Source of the DNA: DASWOJ01 sp964250755
Lineage (GTDB): Bacteria; Pseudomonadota; Alphaproteobacteria; Acetobacterales; Acetobacteraceae
NCBI GenBank assembly: GCA_964250755.1
Contig: CAXUHB010000001.1
Span: forward strand, 434,001-498,000
DNA length: 64,000 nt
Direction of reading: 5' to 3'
This document shows, one piece after another, positions 16,803-25,524 of the stretch. How positions within the stretch are numbered: the stretch's first letter is position 1; each line of letters opens with the position of its first letter. A program made the position numbers and the translations under genes. The notes below the pieces were generated by a model. The model worked only from the letters and a program-made list of their open reading frames with translations, was not told the DNA's origin and did no database searches.

Positions 16803-17507
16803 GTGAAAGGCGCCTTGATCCTGGTGGTGGATGACGAGCCGCAAATCCACCGCTTCCTGCGCCCGGCGCTTGAGGCCGCAGGCTACGCCGTGATCCGCGC
16901 CGACACCGCCGCCGAGGGGCTGCGCCTGGCGGCTGCCCGCGCGCCGGATGCGGTGCTGCTGGACCTGGGCCTGCCCGACCTGGACGGGCAGGAGGCGCTG
17001 GTGCGCCTGCGCGCCTTCAGCGCCGTGCCGGTGGTGGTCGTGTCCGCCCGGGACCGGGAAGCGGAGAAGATCGCGGCGCTGGATTCTGGGGCGGACGACT
17101 ATGTGGAGAAGCCGTTCAGCATCGGCGAGCTGCTGGCCCGCATCCGCGCGGCGCTGCGCCACGGGCGGGCGCAGGACGGAGTGGCGGAGGTGTTCCGGGC
17201 GGACGGGGTGGAGGTGGACCTGGCCCGGCGTCTGGTCCATGCCGGCGGGGCTGCCGTGGTGCTCAGCCCGCGCGAATATGACCTGCTGGAAATCCTGGCG
17301 CGCAACCCCGGGCGCGTGCTGACGCACCGGCACCTGCTGACGGCGGTGTGGGGTCCGGCGCATGGAGAGGACGTGCAGTATCTGCGGGTTTACGTGGGGC
17401 ACCTGCGGCAGAAGCTCGGCCCCGCCGGGGCGCGGCTGATCCGGACGGAGCCGGGCGTGGGGTATCGACTGGCCGAGGCGGAGGGCGCGGCGCTGGGCAC
17501 GACGTAG
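16803..17507 (+). CDS. kdpE: Response regulator KdpE
   Basis: A 234-residue OmpR/PhoB-family regulator, partner of KdpD. The receiver domain has the acidic pair in VVDDEPQ, the phosphoacceptor D54 in VLLDLGLPD, and the conserved lysine in YVEKPFS. The C-terminal winged helix includes LSPREYDLLEILARNPGRVLTHRHLLTAVWG and RVYVGHLRQKLG. GTG start with AAGGA about 8 nt upstream. The likely target is the box at 7346-7375. Confidence 0.96.
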   Translation: MKGALILVVDDEPQIHRFLRPALEAAGYAVIRADTAAEGLRLAAARAPDAVLLDLGLPDLDGQEALVRLRAFSAVPVVVVSARDREAEKIAALDSGADDYVEKPFSIGELLARIRAALRHGRAQDGVAEVFRADGVEVDLARRLVHAGGAAVVLSPREYDLLEILARNPGRVLTHRHLLTAVWGPAHGEDVQYLRVYVGHLRQKLGPAGARLIRTEPGVGYRLAEAEGAALGTT

Positions 17508-17624
17508 GGCGGGCGGATGCCGGGCCGCAGCGTCCTGCTTCGGGATGACTAGGCCGTTGCGGGCCTATGTGGCGCGTAGCCGCACCGCATGACAGCCACC
17601 GCGCCCGTCGCTACGCTCCGTTCC

Positions 17625-19373
17625 ATGCATATCCGGACCCTGGTTGCCGCCCTTGTCCTGACAACCTCGGCGTTCGCTGCCGACCCGCCGCCGGTGTCGG
17701 CCAGCCGGGGCATGGTGGTCACGGCGCAACGCCTGGCATCGGACGTGGGCGCGCAGGTGCTACGGGATGGGGGCAACGCCGTGGATGCGGCGGTGGCGGT
17801 GGGATACGCGCTGGCCGTGACCTACCCGGCTGCCGGCAACCTGGGCGGCGGCGGGTTCATGACGCTGCGGCTGGCCGATGGGCGGACGGCATTCCTGGAC
17901 TTCCGCGAAAAGGCTCCGCTGGCCGCAACGCCGGGCATGTTCCTGGACGAGGCTGGCAACGTCGCGCCGCGGCGGTCGCTGGACACCTGGCTGGCGGTCG
18001 GGGTGCCGGGCAGCGCGGCGGGGCTGGAATTGGCGCGGACGAAGTATGGCACCATGCCGCGCGCCGCGCTGATGGCGCCGGCCATACGGCTGGCCGCGGA
18101 GGGCTTCATGCTCACGCCCGGGGACCTGTCCGTTATCGGCACGGCCACGGACGCGCTGCGGAAGGACCCGGCGGCAGCGGCCATCTTCCTGCGGGACGGC
18201 GCGGCCCTGCGCCCCGGCGACCGGCTGGTGCAGGCCGACCTGGCGCGCAGCCTGCAAGCGATCAGCGACGCCGGGCCGGACGCGCTGTATCGCGGCCCCG
18301 TGGGCGCTGCCATCGTGGCCGCCAGCCAGGCCGGCGGCGGCATCATCCAGCAGCGGGATCTCGACACTTACCGCGTGCGGGAGCTGCAGCCCATCGAGTG
18401 CGACTACCGCGGCTTTCACATCATCAGCGCCCCCCCGCCCAGCAGTGGCGGCGTGATCCTGTGCGAAATCCTGGGCATCCTGGGCGGCTACGACCTGCGC
18501 GCGATGGGTTACCGATCCGCTGCGGAGGTGCATGTGCTGGTGGAGGCGATGCGCCACGCTTACTACGACCGCAACAACCGGCTGGGCGACCCGGACTTCG
18601 TAAACAACCCCGTCGTGCAGTTGCTGGACCCGGCCTACCACGCCGCCATCCGCGCCCGCATCAGCCCGGACCGCGCCACGCCCAGCAGCAGCCTGATGGC
18701 CGCCGACCCGGCGAAGGAGGGGACGAACACCACGCACTACTCCGTCGTGGACGGCCCGGGCAATGCGGTGGCCGTGACCTACACGTTGAACGACTGGTTC
18801 GGCGTGCGGAAGGTGGTAGCGGGCACCGGCATCCTGATGAACAACGAGATGGACGATTTCACCGCCAAGCCCGGCGTGCCTAACAACTTCGGGTTGGTGC
18901 AGGGCGCGGCGAACGCGGTGGCGCCGGGCAAGACGCCGCTGAGCAGCATGTCGCCCACCATCGTCACGCGCGACGGCAAGGTCGTGATGGTGATCGGCAG
19001 CCCCGGTGGCGCGCGCATCATCACCATCGTGCTGGGCGCGATCATCAACGCGGTGGACCACGGGATGACGGTGCAGGAGGCCGTCAATGCGCCCCGCATC
19101 CATCATCAATGGCTGCCGGACACGATCTACGCCGAACGCTTCGCCCTGTCCCCGGACACCCGGGCGCTGCTGGAGGCCAAGGGCCACAAGATCACCGACA
19201 GCCGCCCCTGGGGCGTAGCGGAGGGCGTGATCGTCGGCGGGCCGTCGCTGGCGCCGATGGCGGAGAGGAGTGGGGCCGGGTCGCTGACGCTTGGGACGAT
19301 GCCGGGCGGCGGGCCGCTGTTCGGGGCGCATGACGCGCGGGGTGGGGCAGGGGCGGCGATGGGGGCGGACTGA
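17625..19373 (+). CDS. ggt: Gamma-glutamyltransferase (glutathione hydrolase)
   Basis: A 582-residue exported Ntn-hydrolase precursor from the ATG at 17625; an in-frame ATG at 17589 would put 12 residues before the signal peptide. The signal peptide (MHIRTLVAALVLTTSAFA) probably ends at AFA/AD. The autocleavage site is N368-T369 in GTNTTHYSVVDGPGNAV, T369 becoming the nucleophile of the small subunit. SPTIVTRDGKVVMVIGSPGGARI holds the substrate-binding Gly-Gly loop. It removes the gamma-glutamyl group from glutathione in the periplasm. The M19 dipeptidase gene follows 272 bp downstream. Confidence 0.94.
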   Translation: MHIRTLVAALVLTTSAFAADPPPVSASRGMVVTAQRLASDVGAQVLRDGGNAVDAAVAVGYALAVTYPAAGNLGGGGFMTLRLADGRTAFLDFREKAPLAATPGMFLDEAGNVAPRRSLDTWLAVGVPGSAAGLELARTKYGTMPRAALMAPAIRLAAEGFMLTPGDLSVIGTATDALRKDPAAAAIFLRDGAALRPGDRLVQADLARSLQAISDAGPDALYRGPVGAAIVAASQAGGGIIQQRDLDTYRVRELQPIECDYRGFHIISAPPPSSGGVILCEILGILGGYDLRAMGYRSAAEVHVLVEAMRHAYYDRNNRLGDPDFVNNPVVQLLDPAYHAAIRARISPDRATPSSSLMAADPAKEGTNTTHYSVVDGPGNAVAVTYTLNDWFGVRKVVAGTGILMNNEMDDFTAKPGVPNNFGLVQGAANAVAPGKTPLSSMSPTIVTRDGKVVMVIGSPGGARIITIVLGAIINAVDHGMTVQEAVNAPRIHHQWLPDTIYAERFALSPDTRALLEAKGHKITDSRPWGVAEGVIVGGPSLAPMAERSGAGSLTLGTMPGGGPLFGAHDARGGAGAAMGAD

Positions 19374-19505
19374 CGGGGATGCTTGATCCCGTTATGAGCG
19401 TGCGGCTGAACAACGGGTGCGTCGCAGCCGCGCCGTGGGGACACTGATGCCTGCACGCCCTGGCCGTTCGGGATTGTTGCGGGTGGGGGTGCGGCGCTGC
19501 CGGCG

Positions 19506-19540
19506 CCTGGACCGCCGCGCCGCAAGCGGCTCGCGATGAG
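19506..19540. repeat. Half copy of the REP-like repeat
   Basis: CCTGGACCGCC...CCGCAAGCGGCTCGCGATGAG closely matches the reverse complement of the left arm at 9372-9412. The second arm is not clearly recognisable. It lies in the 272-bp gap between ggt and the dipeptidase gene, in which no gene was found. Confidence 0.5.
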
Positions 19541-19645
19541 GGGTTGCCGCGGAACGGTGGACAGGAGAAGCCGTAAGCATGAGACGGGGCAGCGATAACC
19601 GATCCGGTCGCGCCTGAGCAACGCCTGAGTGCCGCGCCGGCCAGC

Positions 19646-20725
19646 GTGACGCGCGCGTCAGCTACGGAGTGGGCGGATGCGGGACGGCACCCCGTCTTCG
19701 ACGGTCACAACGATACCCTCTTGCGCCTTCTAGGCTGCGCCGATCCGGTTGCGGCGTTCGAGAGAGGTGGCGGCGGCCATCTGGACCTCGGGCTTGCGGC
19801 GGCGGGCGGGTTCGGTGGCGGGCTGTTCGCCTGCTTCGTGCCGCCGGAGGGGGCGCGGGACGTCGGGTTCAGCCTGACGCCCGATGGCTACACGGTCGAG
19901 ATGCCGGAACCGCCGTCCCTGGCCCACGCCCGGCAGCGGACGGACGCGATGATCGCCTGCGCCCACCGGTTGGCGGCGGAACTGCCAGGCCGGGTCAAGC
20001 TGTGCCGGACGGCGGCGGAGGTGCGCGGCGCGATGAGGGATGGCGCCCTAGCGATGGTGCTGCACCTGGAAGGGGCGGAGGCGGTCGGGCCGGACCTGGA
20101 CGGATTGGAGCGGTACCACGGCATGGGCGTCCGGTCGCTCGGGCCGGTGTGGAGCCGCCCCAACCACTTCGGCGCCGGCGTGCCGTTCCGGTATCCCGGC
20201 ACGCCCGACCTGGGGCCGGGACTGACGGACGCGGGGTTCGCCCTGGTACGGGCGTGCAACGAGCTGGGCGTGATGCTGGACGTGTCGCACCTGAACGCGG
20301 CGGGGTTCTGGGACCTGGCGCGGACTAGCGGGGCGCCGCTGGTGGCCACGCACTCCAACGCGCACGCGGTCTGCCCGGTGCCGCGCAACCTGACCGACGA
20401 CCAGTTGCGGGCGGTGCGGGACAGCGGCGGGGTGGTGGGCGTGTCGCTGTCGGTCAGCGAGTTGCGGCCAGACGGGCACAACCAGGCTGCGACACCGCTG
20501 GATGTGGTGCTGCGCCATATGGATCACCTGCTGGACCTTCTGGGGCCGGACGGCGTGGCGCTGGGATCGGACTTCGATGGGGCGCTGCTGCCGGAGGCGG
20601 TCGGTGATGCAGCAGGGCTGCCATGGCTGGTGGCGGCAATGGCGGGACATGGGTATGATGATGGGTTGTTGGAGAAGATATGCCGGGGCAACTGGCTGAA
20701 CGTGCTGGGGCGCACCTGGACGTAG
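19646..20725 (+). CDS. Membrane dipeptidase (peptidase family M19, renal dipeptidase-like)
   Basis: A 359-residue zinc dipeptidase with a GTG start. Metal-binding signatures of M19 are visible in order: FDGHNDTLLR near the N-terminus, VLHLEGAEAV near 135, a DVSHLN segment near 212, VATHSNAHAVCPVPRNLTD near 232, and GSDFDG near 309. No signal peptide is obvious, so a cytoplasmic location is likely unless a different start is used. Members cleave dipeptides such as Cys-Gly; next to ggt, a role in finishing glutathione breakdown is plausible. Some bacterial relatives act on other dipeptides. Confidence 0.9.
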   Translation: MTRASATEWADAGRHPVFDGHNDTLLRLLGCADPVAAFERGGGGHLDLGLAAAGGFGGGLFACFVPPEGARDVGFSLTPDGYTVEMPEPPSLAHARQRTDAMIACAHRLAAELPGRVKLCRTAAEVRGAMRDGALAMVLHLEGAEAVGPDLDGLERYHGMGVRSLGPVWSRPNHFGAGVPFRYPGTPDLGPGLTDAGFALVRACNELGVMLDVSHLNAAGFWDLARTSGAPLVATHSNAHAVCPVPRNLTDDQLRAVRDSGGVVGVSLSVSELRPDGHNQAATPLDVVLRHMDHLLDLLGPDGVALGSDFDGALLPEAVGDAAGLPWLVAAMAGHGYDDGLLEKICRGNWLNVLGRTWT

Positions 20726-20864
20726 GACTATGCCTGCTGCGGCTTGAGCGTCGAAAGTCGTGCCTGATTGCTGGTTCGTATGCTCGCCTGCTTACAGAAG
20801 CAGCCATCTGGACGATACAGATACGGCACAACTTGCGCTGGCGAACAGGCCGGCAAACCCCCGA

Positions 20865-21155
20865 ATGGATATCAATTCAGACCAGGCTCTTCAGCTGCTG
20901 GCGCGGCTTGAGGCTTTGCACGACCGCTGCTCGCCAGACGAACTTTGGCGCATCGAGCAGGTGCCGCACAGCTACCCCGACGGCACCACGCATTTTACCC
21001 ACGTTGTGATGGACTATGTCTTCTGGAACGGGGAGACGGCGAAGGTCTCCATCGCCAAGTATGCGACCCCAGAACTGGCAGAACTCCTCGTCCTGGTGAG
21101 GAACAGGCTTCCTGACCTCATCAAGTGGGCACGACGCGGGGCGGAGGATGTCTAA
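20865..21155 (+). CDS. Hypothetical protein
   Basis: A 96-residue soluble protein from the ATG at 20865 (the frame is open from 20760 but without similarity-like sequence). It begins MDINSDQALQLLARLEALHD and ends in a basic helix (LIKWARRGAEDV). GC content is lower than in flanking genes. No motif recognised. It is convergent with the downstream dehydrogenase gene. Confidence 0.45.
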   Translation: MDINSDQALQLLARLEALHDRCSPDELWRIEQVPHSYPDGTTHFTHVVMDYVFWNGETAKVSIAKYATPELAELLVLVRNRLPDLIKWARRGAEDV

Positions 21156-21224
21156 CGATGCCTGGCCGCTTCTGGCAGCCAAGCGACGAAGGGCAAACCT
21201 GGCCAATAGGTTGGCGATGCCTCC

Positions 21225-21968
21225 TCACCGCCCTCCCGCCACGTCCAGGATCGCGCCAGTGGTGTAGGAGGCGGCGTCGCTGAGCAGCCAGTTGATGGCC
21301 TCGGCGACCTCCTCCAGCTGTCCCGGGCGGCCCAGCGGGGTTGCCGCGCCCAGACGCCCGGCCCGATCTGGCTGGCCGCTGCTGGCGTGGATCTCGGTGT
21401 CGGTCAGGCCGGGGCGGACGGCGTTCACGCGCACGCCCTGGCCGCCGAGTTCCTTCCCCAAGCCGATGGCCAGGGTGTTCAGGGCCGCCTTCGAGCCGGC
21501 GTAGTCCACATATTCGAACGGCGAGCCGAGGCGGGACGCGGCGGAGGATACGAGCACGATGGACCCGCCCTGGCCGCCCCGGTCGCGCGGCAGGATGCGC
21601 GCGGCCTGGCGGGCGCACAGGTAGGCGCCAAACACGTTCACGTCGAACATGCGCCGGAGCCGAGCGGCGTCCATGTCCGCCAGCATCCGGGACGGCGCGA
21701 CGATGCCGGCGTTCACGACAACGCCGTCCAGGCCGCCAAGCGCGTCCTGCGCCGTGCCGAACATGCGGATCACATCGTCCTCGTCCGCCACGTCGCCCTG
21801 CACCGTGATAGCCTGCCCGCCCCGGCGGATCACCTCGTCCGCCGCCTCCCGCGCCCCGGGTCCATTGCCGAGGTAGTTGATCGCCACCGGCCAGCCGCGG
21901 GCCCCGGCAAGGAGGGCCGTCGCGCGGCCGATGCCGCGTGATCCGCCTGTGACCAGGATGCGCTTCAT
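21225..21968 (-). CDS. SDR-family oxidoreductase
   Basis: A 247-residue classical short-chain dehydrogenase. The Rossmann glycine motif TGGSRGIG sits at 7-14, VNAG at 85-88, and the catalytic Y156-x3-K160 in DYAGSK with the serine in VLVSSAAS. A polar residue after the second strand (NYLGNGPGAR) suggests NADP(H) preference. Typical substrates are 3-oxoacyl or glucose-type compounds, but none can be assigned. It is divergent from the M3 peptidase gene. Confidence 0.9.
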   Translation of the reverse strand: MKRILVTGGSRGIGRATALLAGARGWPVAINYLGNGPGAREAADEVIRRGGQAITVQGDVADEDDVIRMFGTAQDALGGLDGVVVNAGIVAPSRMLADMDAARLRRMFDVNVFGAYLCARQAARILPRDRGGQGGSIVLVSSAASRLGSPFEYVDYAGSKAALNTLAIGLGKELGGQGVRVNAVRPGLTDTEIHASSGQPDRAGRLGAATPLGRPGQLEEVAEAINWLLSDAASYTTGAILDVAGGR

Positions 21969-22074
21969 GGCCAGCAGCTAAGCCCGTTGTGCCGGTGGCC
22001 CGTCAAGGGCCGCACCCGGCAGCGCCACGCGGGCTGGCTTGACCCGGGTGCTGGTTCCTGACGCAATCGCGGAC

Positions 22075-24093
22075 ATGACCGATAACCCCCTCCTGCATCC
22101 CTGGACCACTCCCTTCGAGGTCCCGCCCTTCGGCCTGATACGGCCGGAGCACTTCGCGCCGGCCTTCGCTCAAGGGATGGCGGAGCATCGGGCGGAGGTG
22201 GCCGCTATTGGCGCCAACCCGGCGGCGCCCAGCTTCGCCAACGTCATCGAGGCCATGCAGCGGAGCGGGCGGCTGCTGGGCCGGGTGGCGATGGTGTTCT
22301 CCAACCTGGTCGTCAGCCTGGGCGGGGACGCCTTGCAGGCGGTGGACACGGAGATGTCGCCGCTGCTGGCGCAGCACTGGGCTGCCATCGCGCTCGATCC
22401 CGCGCTGTTCCGCCGGGTTGCGGCGCTGTGCGGTGCCATGCCAGCCGGCCTGGAGCCGGACCAGCAGAGGCTGCTGGAGCGGACGCACCTTGGCATGGTC
22501 CGCAGCGGCGCGGCCCTGGACGAGGCCGGGCGGGCGCGCATGGCCGCGATCTCGGAGCGGCTGGCGATCCTGCATACCCAGTTCGGCCAGAACGTGCTGC
22601 ACGACGAGAAGGCGTGGCACCTGCCATTGGCCGAGTCCGACCTGGATGGGCTGCCGGAGTTCGTGCGCGGCGGCGCGCGGCAGGCGGCGGCGGAGCGCGG
22701 GCTGGACGGCTATGCCGTAACCCTGTCGCGCTCGCTGATCGAGCCGTTCCTGACCTTCTCCGCCCGGCGCGACCTGCGGCAGGTGGCCCACGCGGCCTGG
22801 ACCGCCCGCGGCACCCATCCCGGGGCGCACGACAACCGCGTCCTGATTCCGGACATCCTGGCGCTGCGGCAGGAGCGGGCGCGGCTGCTGGGCTACCCCG
22901 ACTACGCCGCCTACCGCCTGGCCGACACGATGGCCGGGTCGTCCGAGGCTGCTGAGGGATTGCTGGCGGAGGTGTGGGAGCCGGCCAAGCGCAAGGCCGC
23001 CGCCGAGCGGGACCGGCTGCTGGCCTTGGCCCGGCGGGAAGGCTTCAATGGCGCCCTGGCTCCGTGGGACTGGCGCTACTATGCCGAGAAGGTGCGCCGG
23101 GCCGACTACGCGGTGGATGAGGAGGAGCTGAAGCCGTACTTCCCGTTCGCCAACATGCAGCAGGCGGCGTTCGACACGGCGGGGCGGCTATTCGGCCTGA
23201 CGTTCACCCGGCGCATGGACGTGCCGGCATATCATCCTGACGTCGAGGCGTATGAGGTCCGGGACGGCGCCGGGCACGTGGGCGTGTTCCTGTCCGACCC
23301 CTATGCGCGGGCGGACAAGCGGTCCGGCGCGTGGATGAGCAGCTACCGCGACCAGGAAGGGATGGATACGCCGGTGGCGCCCATCATCGTCAACAACAAC
23401 AACTTCGCCCGCAGCGACCCGGCGCTGCTGAGCTTCACGGACGCCGAAACCTTGTTCCACGAGTTCGGCCATGCCCTGCACGGGCTGCTGAGCCGGGTGC
23501 GCTACCCCGGGCAGTCCGGCACCAGCGTGCGGCGGGACTTCGTGGAGTTCCCGTCCCAGGTCTATGAGCACTGGCTGTCCGTGCCGGACACGCTGCGCAG
23601 TTATGCGCGGCACCATGCGACGAACGAGCCAATCCCCGACGCGCTGATCGCCAAGTTGCTGGCGGCGCGGGGGTGGAACCAAGGGTTCGGCACCGTCGAA
23701 TATACGTCCGCCGCGCTGATTGACATGGCGCTGCACCGTCATCCCGACCCGGCGGGCCTGGACATCGAGGCGTTCGAGCGCGAGTTCCTGCAGGGTATCG
23801 GGATGCCGGCGGAGATCGGCATCCGGCACCGGCCCGCGCACTTCCAGCATCTGTTCGCCGGCGGGGGGTATGCCGCGGGCTACTACTCCTACATGTGGTC
23901 GGAGGTGCTGGACGCCGATGGGTTCGAGGCGTTCGAGGAGGCGGGCGACCCTTTCGATCCCCCTGCCGCCGCGCGGTTGCGGACCGTGCTGGCCGCGGGA
24001 GACACGGAAGACCCGATGAGGTTGTACGTCGCGTTCCGCGGACGTCCGCCCAGCACGGCGGCGCTGCTGCGCGGGCGGGAGCTAGCGGCCTGA
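22075..24093 (+). CDS. M3-family metallopeptidase (oligopeptidase A / peptidyl-dipeptidase Dcp type)
   Basis: A 672-residue cytosolic zinc peptidase of thimet-oligopeptidase type. The zinc motif is H462-E463-F-G-H466 in TLFHEFGHALHG, with the downstream glutamate in VEFPSQVYEHW. A tyrosine-rich region (AGGGYAAGYYSYMWSEVLDADGF) near the C-terminus is typical of the family. The start at 22075 (MTDNPLLHPW) is preferred over a TTG at 22039. It probably degrades short peptides, including cleaved signal peptides. Neither neighbour suggests a specific substrate. Confidence 0.93.
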   Translation: MTDNPLLHPWTTPFEVPPFGLIRPEHFAPAFAQGMAEHRAEVAAIGANPAAPSFANVIEAMQRSGRLLGRVAMVFSNLVVSLGGDALQAVDTEMSPLLAQHWAAIALDPALFRRVAALCGAMPAGLEPDQQRLLERTHLGMVRSGAALDEAGRARMAAISERLAILHTQFGQNVLHDEKAWHLPLAESDLDGLPEFVRGGARQAAAERGLDGYAVTLSRSLIEPFLTFSARRDLRQVAHAAWTARGTHPGAHDNRVLIPDILALRQERARLLGYPDYAAYRLADTMAGSSEAAEGLLAEVWEPAKRKAAAERDRLLALARREGFNGALAPWDWRYYAEKVRRADYAVDEEELKPYFPFANMQQAAFDTAGRLFGLTFTRRMDVPAYHPDVEAYEVRDGAGHVGVFLSDPYARADKRSGAWMSSYRDQEGMDTPVAPIIVNNNNFARSDPALLSFTDAETLFHEFGHALHGLLSRVRYPGQSGTSVRRDFVEFPSQVYEHWLSVPDTLRSYARHHATNEPIPDALIAKLLAARGWNQGFGTVEYTSAALIDMALHRHPDPAGLDIEAFEREFLQGIGMPAEIGIRHRPAHFQHLFAGGGYAAGYYSYMWSEVLDADGFEAFEEAGDPFDPPAAARLRTVLAAGDTEDPMRLYVAFRGRPPSTAALLRGRELAA

Positions 24094-24531
24094 GCGGGGC
24101 TGAACGGGCCGTCATCAGGTCCAGGACGAAGGGGGCAGGCCCAGGCGGGGGCAAGGGACGGAGATGCGTTGCGGCGGCCGGTTCAACCGAGCCGCCGGAC
24201 CCGTTGCACGCACCTGGGACATCCAGGCCCTGACACTGGTAGCGTCGCCCTACGCCGCGTCGGCCATGTCAAGGTAGGCGCAGGCCGTCCAGGGTCAGCT
24301 TGACCGTGGCCAGGAAGCTCGGGACAGAGGCCCGCCCCGCCGGGGGAAGGCACCCGCGGTTCAGCAGACCGGCTGCATCGCCGCAGGCAGAGCCAGGGCG
24401 CGGCTGCACCAGCCTTTGGCGGGTGTTCAACCGAAGCGGGCGGCGGTTTCCTGACGCATCCTGACAGAACACGGCATCGCCCCGTCCAGCCAGGTCCGCT
24501 AACGTTTGCGAAACCACCCGGACGCTCCAGC
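24094..24531. other. 438-bp intergenic region without a recognised gene
   Basis: No convincing coding sequence, tRNA or strong terminator was found on either strand. Two similar stretches beginning GTTCAACCGA occur near 24182 and 24427, each followed by a GC-rich run; whether they are a real repeat is unclear. The promoter of the gene at 24532 presumably lies at the right end. Confidence 0.3.
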
Positions 24532-25491
24532 ATGAGCCTGACCACCTGCCCTGACAGCGACGAGTTCGCCAGGGCCGTCGCGGTGCCGACCATGCCGGGC
24601 TGGGCGGCGGGCGGCCCCGCCGCGACGCGGTTCTTTGCCAGTCCGGAGGGGCCGGGCCGCGCGGTTTCGGTGCAGGTGGCGAACCGGCAAATGCAGATAC
24701 GGTCGGAGGATGGCACGGTCGCCGCGGATTGGCCGCTGAACGCAGTCCGGTCGGCTGCAGCCCCGGCTGGCGCGGTCCGGTTCCGGTTCGGGTCGGAGCG
24801 GCTCGTCGTGGCGGACGCTTACATGCTGGAGGTGCTGCGCCACCATGTCCGCGGCTGGCCCGGCCAGCGCCGGCGATGGCGGCTTGCGACGGCCGCCGGG
24901 GCGTTGGCGCTGGGGGCGGGGCTGCTCGCGCCCGCGGCGTGGCCCGACCAACTGAAGGCCCTGGTTCCAGCCTGGCCGCTTGCGCCCATGGCGGCCGTTG
25001 CGCCGGAGGCGGCGCTGCCGGGCCGGCGCTGCGGCACCGAGGAGGGGCAGCGCGCGATTGATGGCTTGGTGACCCGGATCGCGCGCACTCCAAGCCTCGT
25101 GGCAGTGGTGGACGACGCATCGGTCAACGCCGCCGGCGTGCCGGCGCGCTTCGCCGTGACGCGCGGCATGATTGCCGCGGCAGCCGATGGGGACGAGCTG
25201 GCCGGCCTTCTGGCGTGGCAGTTGGGCGGCGGCGCGCAAGCGGTGCCGGCGGCCCAGCCTGGCAGGCCGGCGCCGGACGACCCGGCGGCGGCCCTTCTGC
25301 GTGCCGCGGGGATGCGGCGGGACGGGCTGGCCCGCTTCGTCGAGCGCACCCGGACCCAGGGCGCAATGCCGGAGTTCCTGTCCGGCTATCCCGCCCGGGC
25401 TGGGGCACGGGCAGGAGGCGCAGGACAGGGCGCGTCCGCCGCTACTCCGGCAGAGTGGAAAGCGATCCGGAGCATGTGCGCGGCAGGATAG
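24532..25491 (+). CDS. Degenerate M48-like membrane protein lacking the HExxH motif
   Basis: A 319-residue protein laid out like bacterial M48 peptidases that carry an N-terminal beta domain. About 30-105 resembles that domain (RAVSVQVANRQMQIRSEDG, WPLNAVR). One transmembrane helix spans about 117-137. The peptidase core is recognisable from VVDDASVNA (192-200) through FAVTRGMI. Where active members have DELAGVLAHEIGH it reads DELAGLLAWQLGG, so W229, Q230 and G233 replace the two histidines and the glutamate. The later THP motif reads LSGYPA. It is an intact ORF with no stops, so probably a pseudoenzyme rather than a pseudogene. Confidence 0.65.
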   Translation: MSLTTCPDSDEFARAVAVPTMPGWAAGGPAATRFFASPEGPGRAVSVQVANRQMQIRSEDGTVAADWPLNAVRSAAAPAGAVRFRFGSERLVVADAYMLEVLRHHVRGWPGQRRRWRLATAAGALALGAGLLAPAAWPDQLKALVPAWPLAPMAAVAPEAALPGRRCGTEEGQRAIDGLVTRIARTPSLVAVVDDASVNAAGVPARFAVTRGMIAAAADGDELAGLLAWQLGGGAQAVPAAQPGRPAPDDPAAALLRAAGMRRDGLARFVERTRTQGAMPEFLSGYPARAGARAGGAGQGASAATPAEWKAIRSMCAAG

Positions 25492-25524
25492 ACAAGTTCC
25501 GCGCGGGGGCCTGCGTCCCTCCGG

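Noticed and set aside
24179..24200. GGTTCAA-containing stretch resembling a tRNA T-loop
   Set aside because: No matching acceptor, anticodon or D stems could be drawn around it.
24269..24520. Minus-strand frame ending LATVKLTLDGLRLP in the 438-bp gap
   Set aside because: Short peptide-like end only; the rest is Arg/Pro/Ala-rich shadow sequence and no start signal was found.
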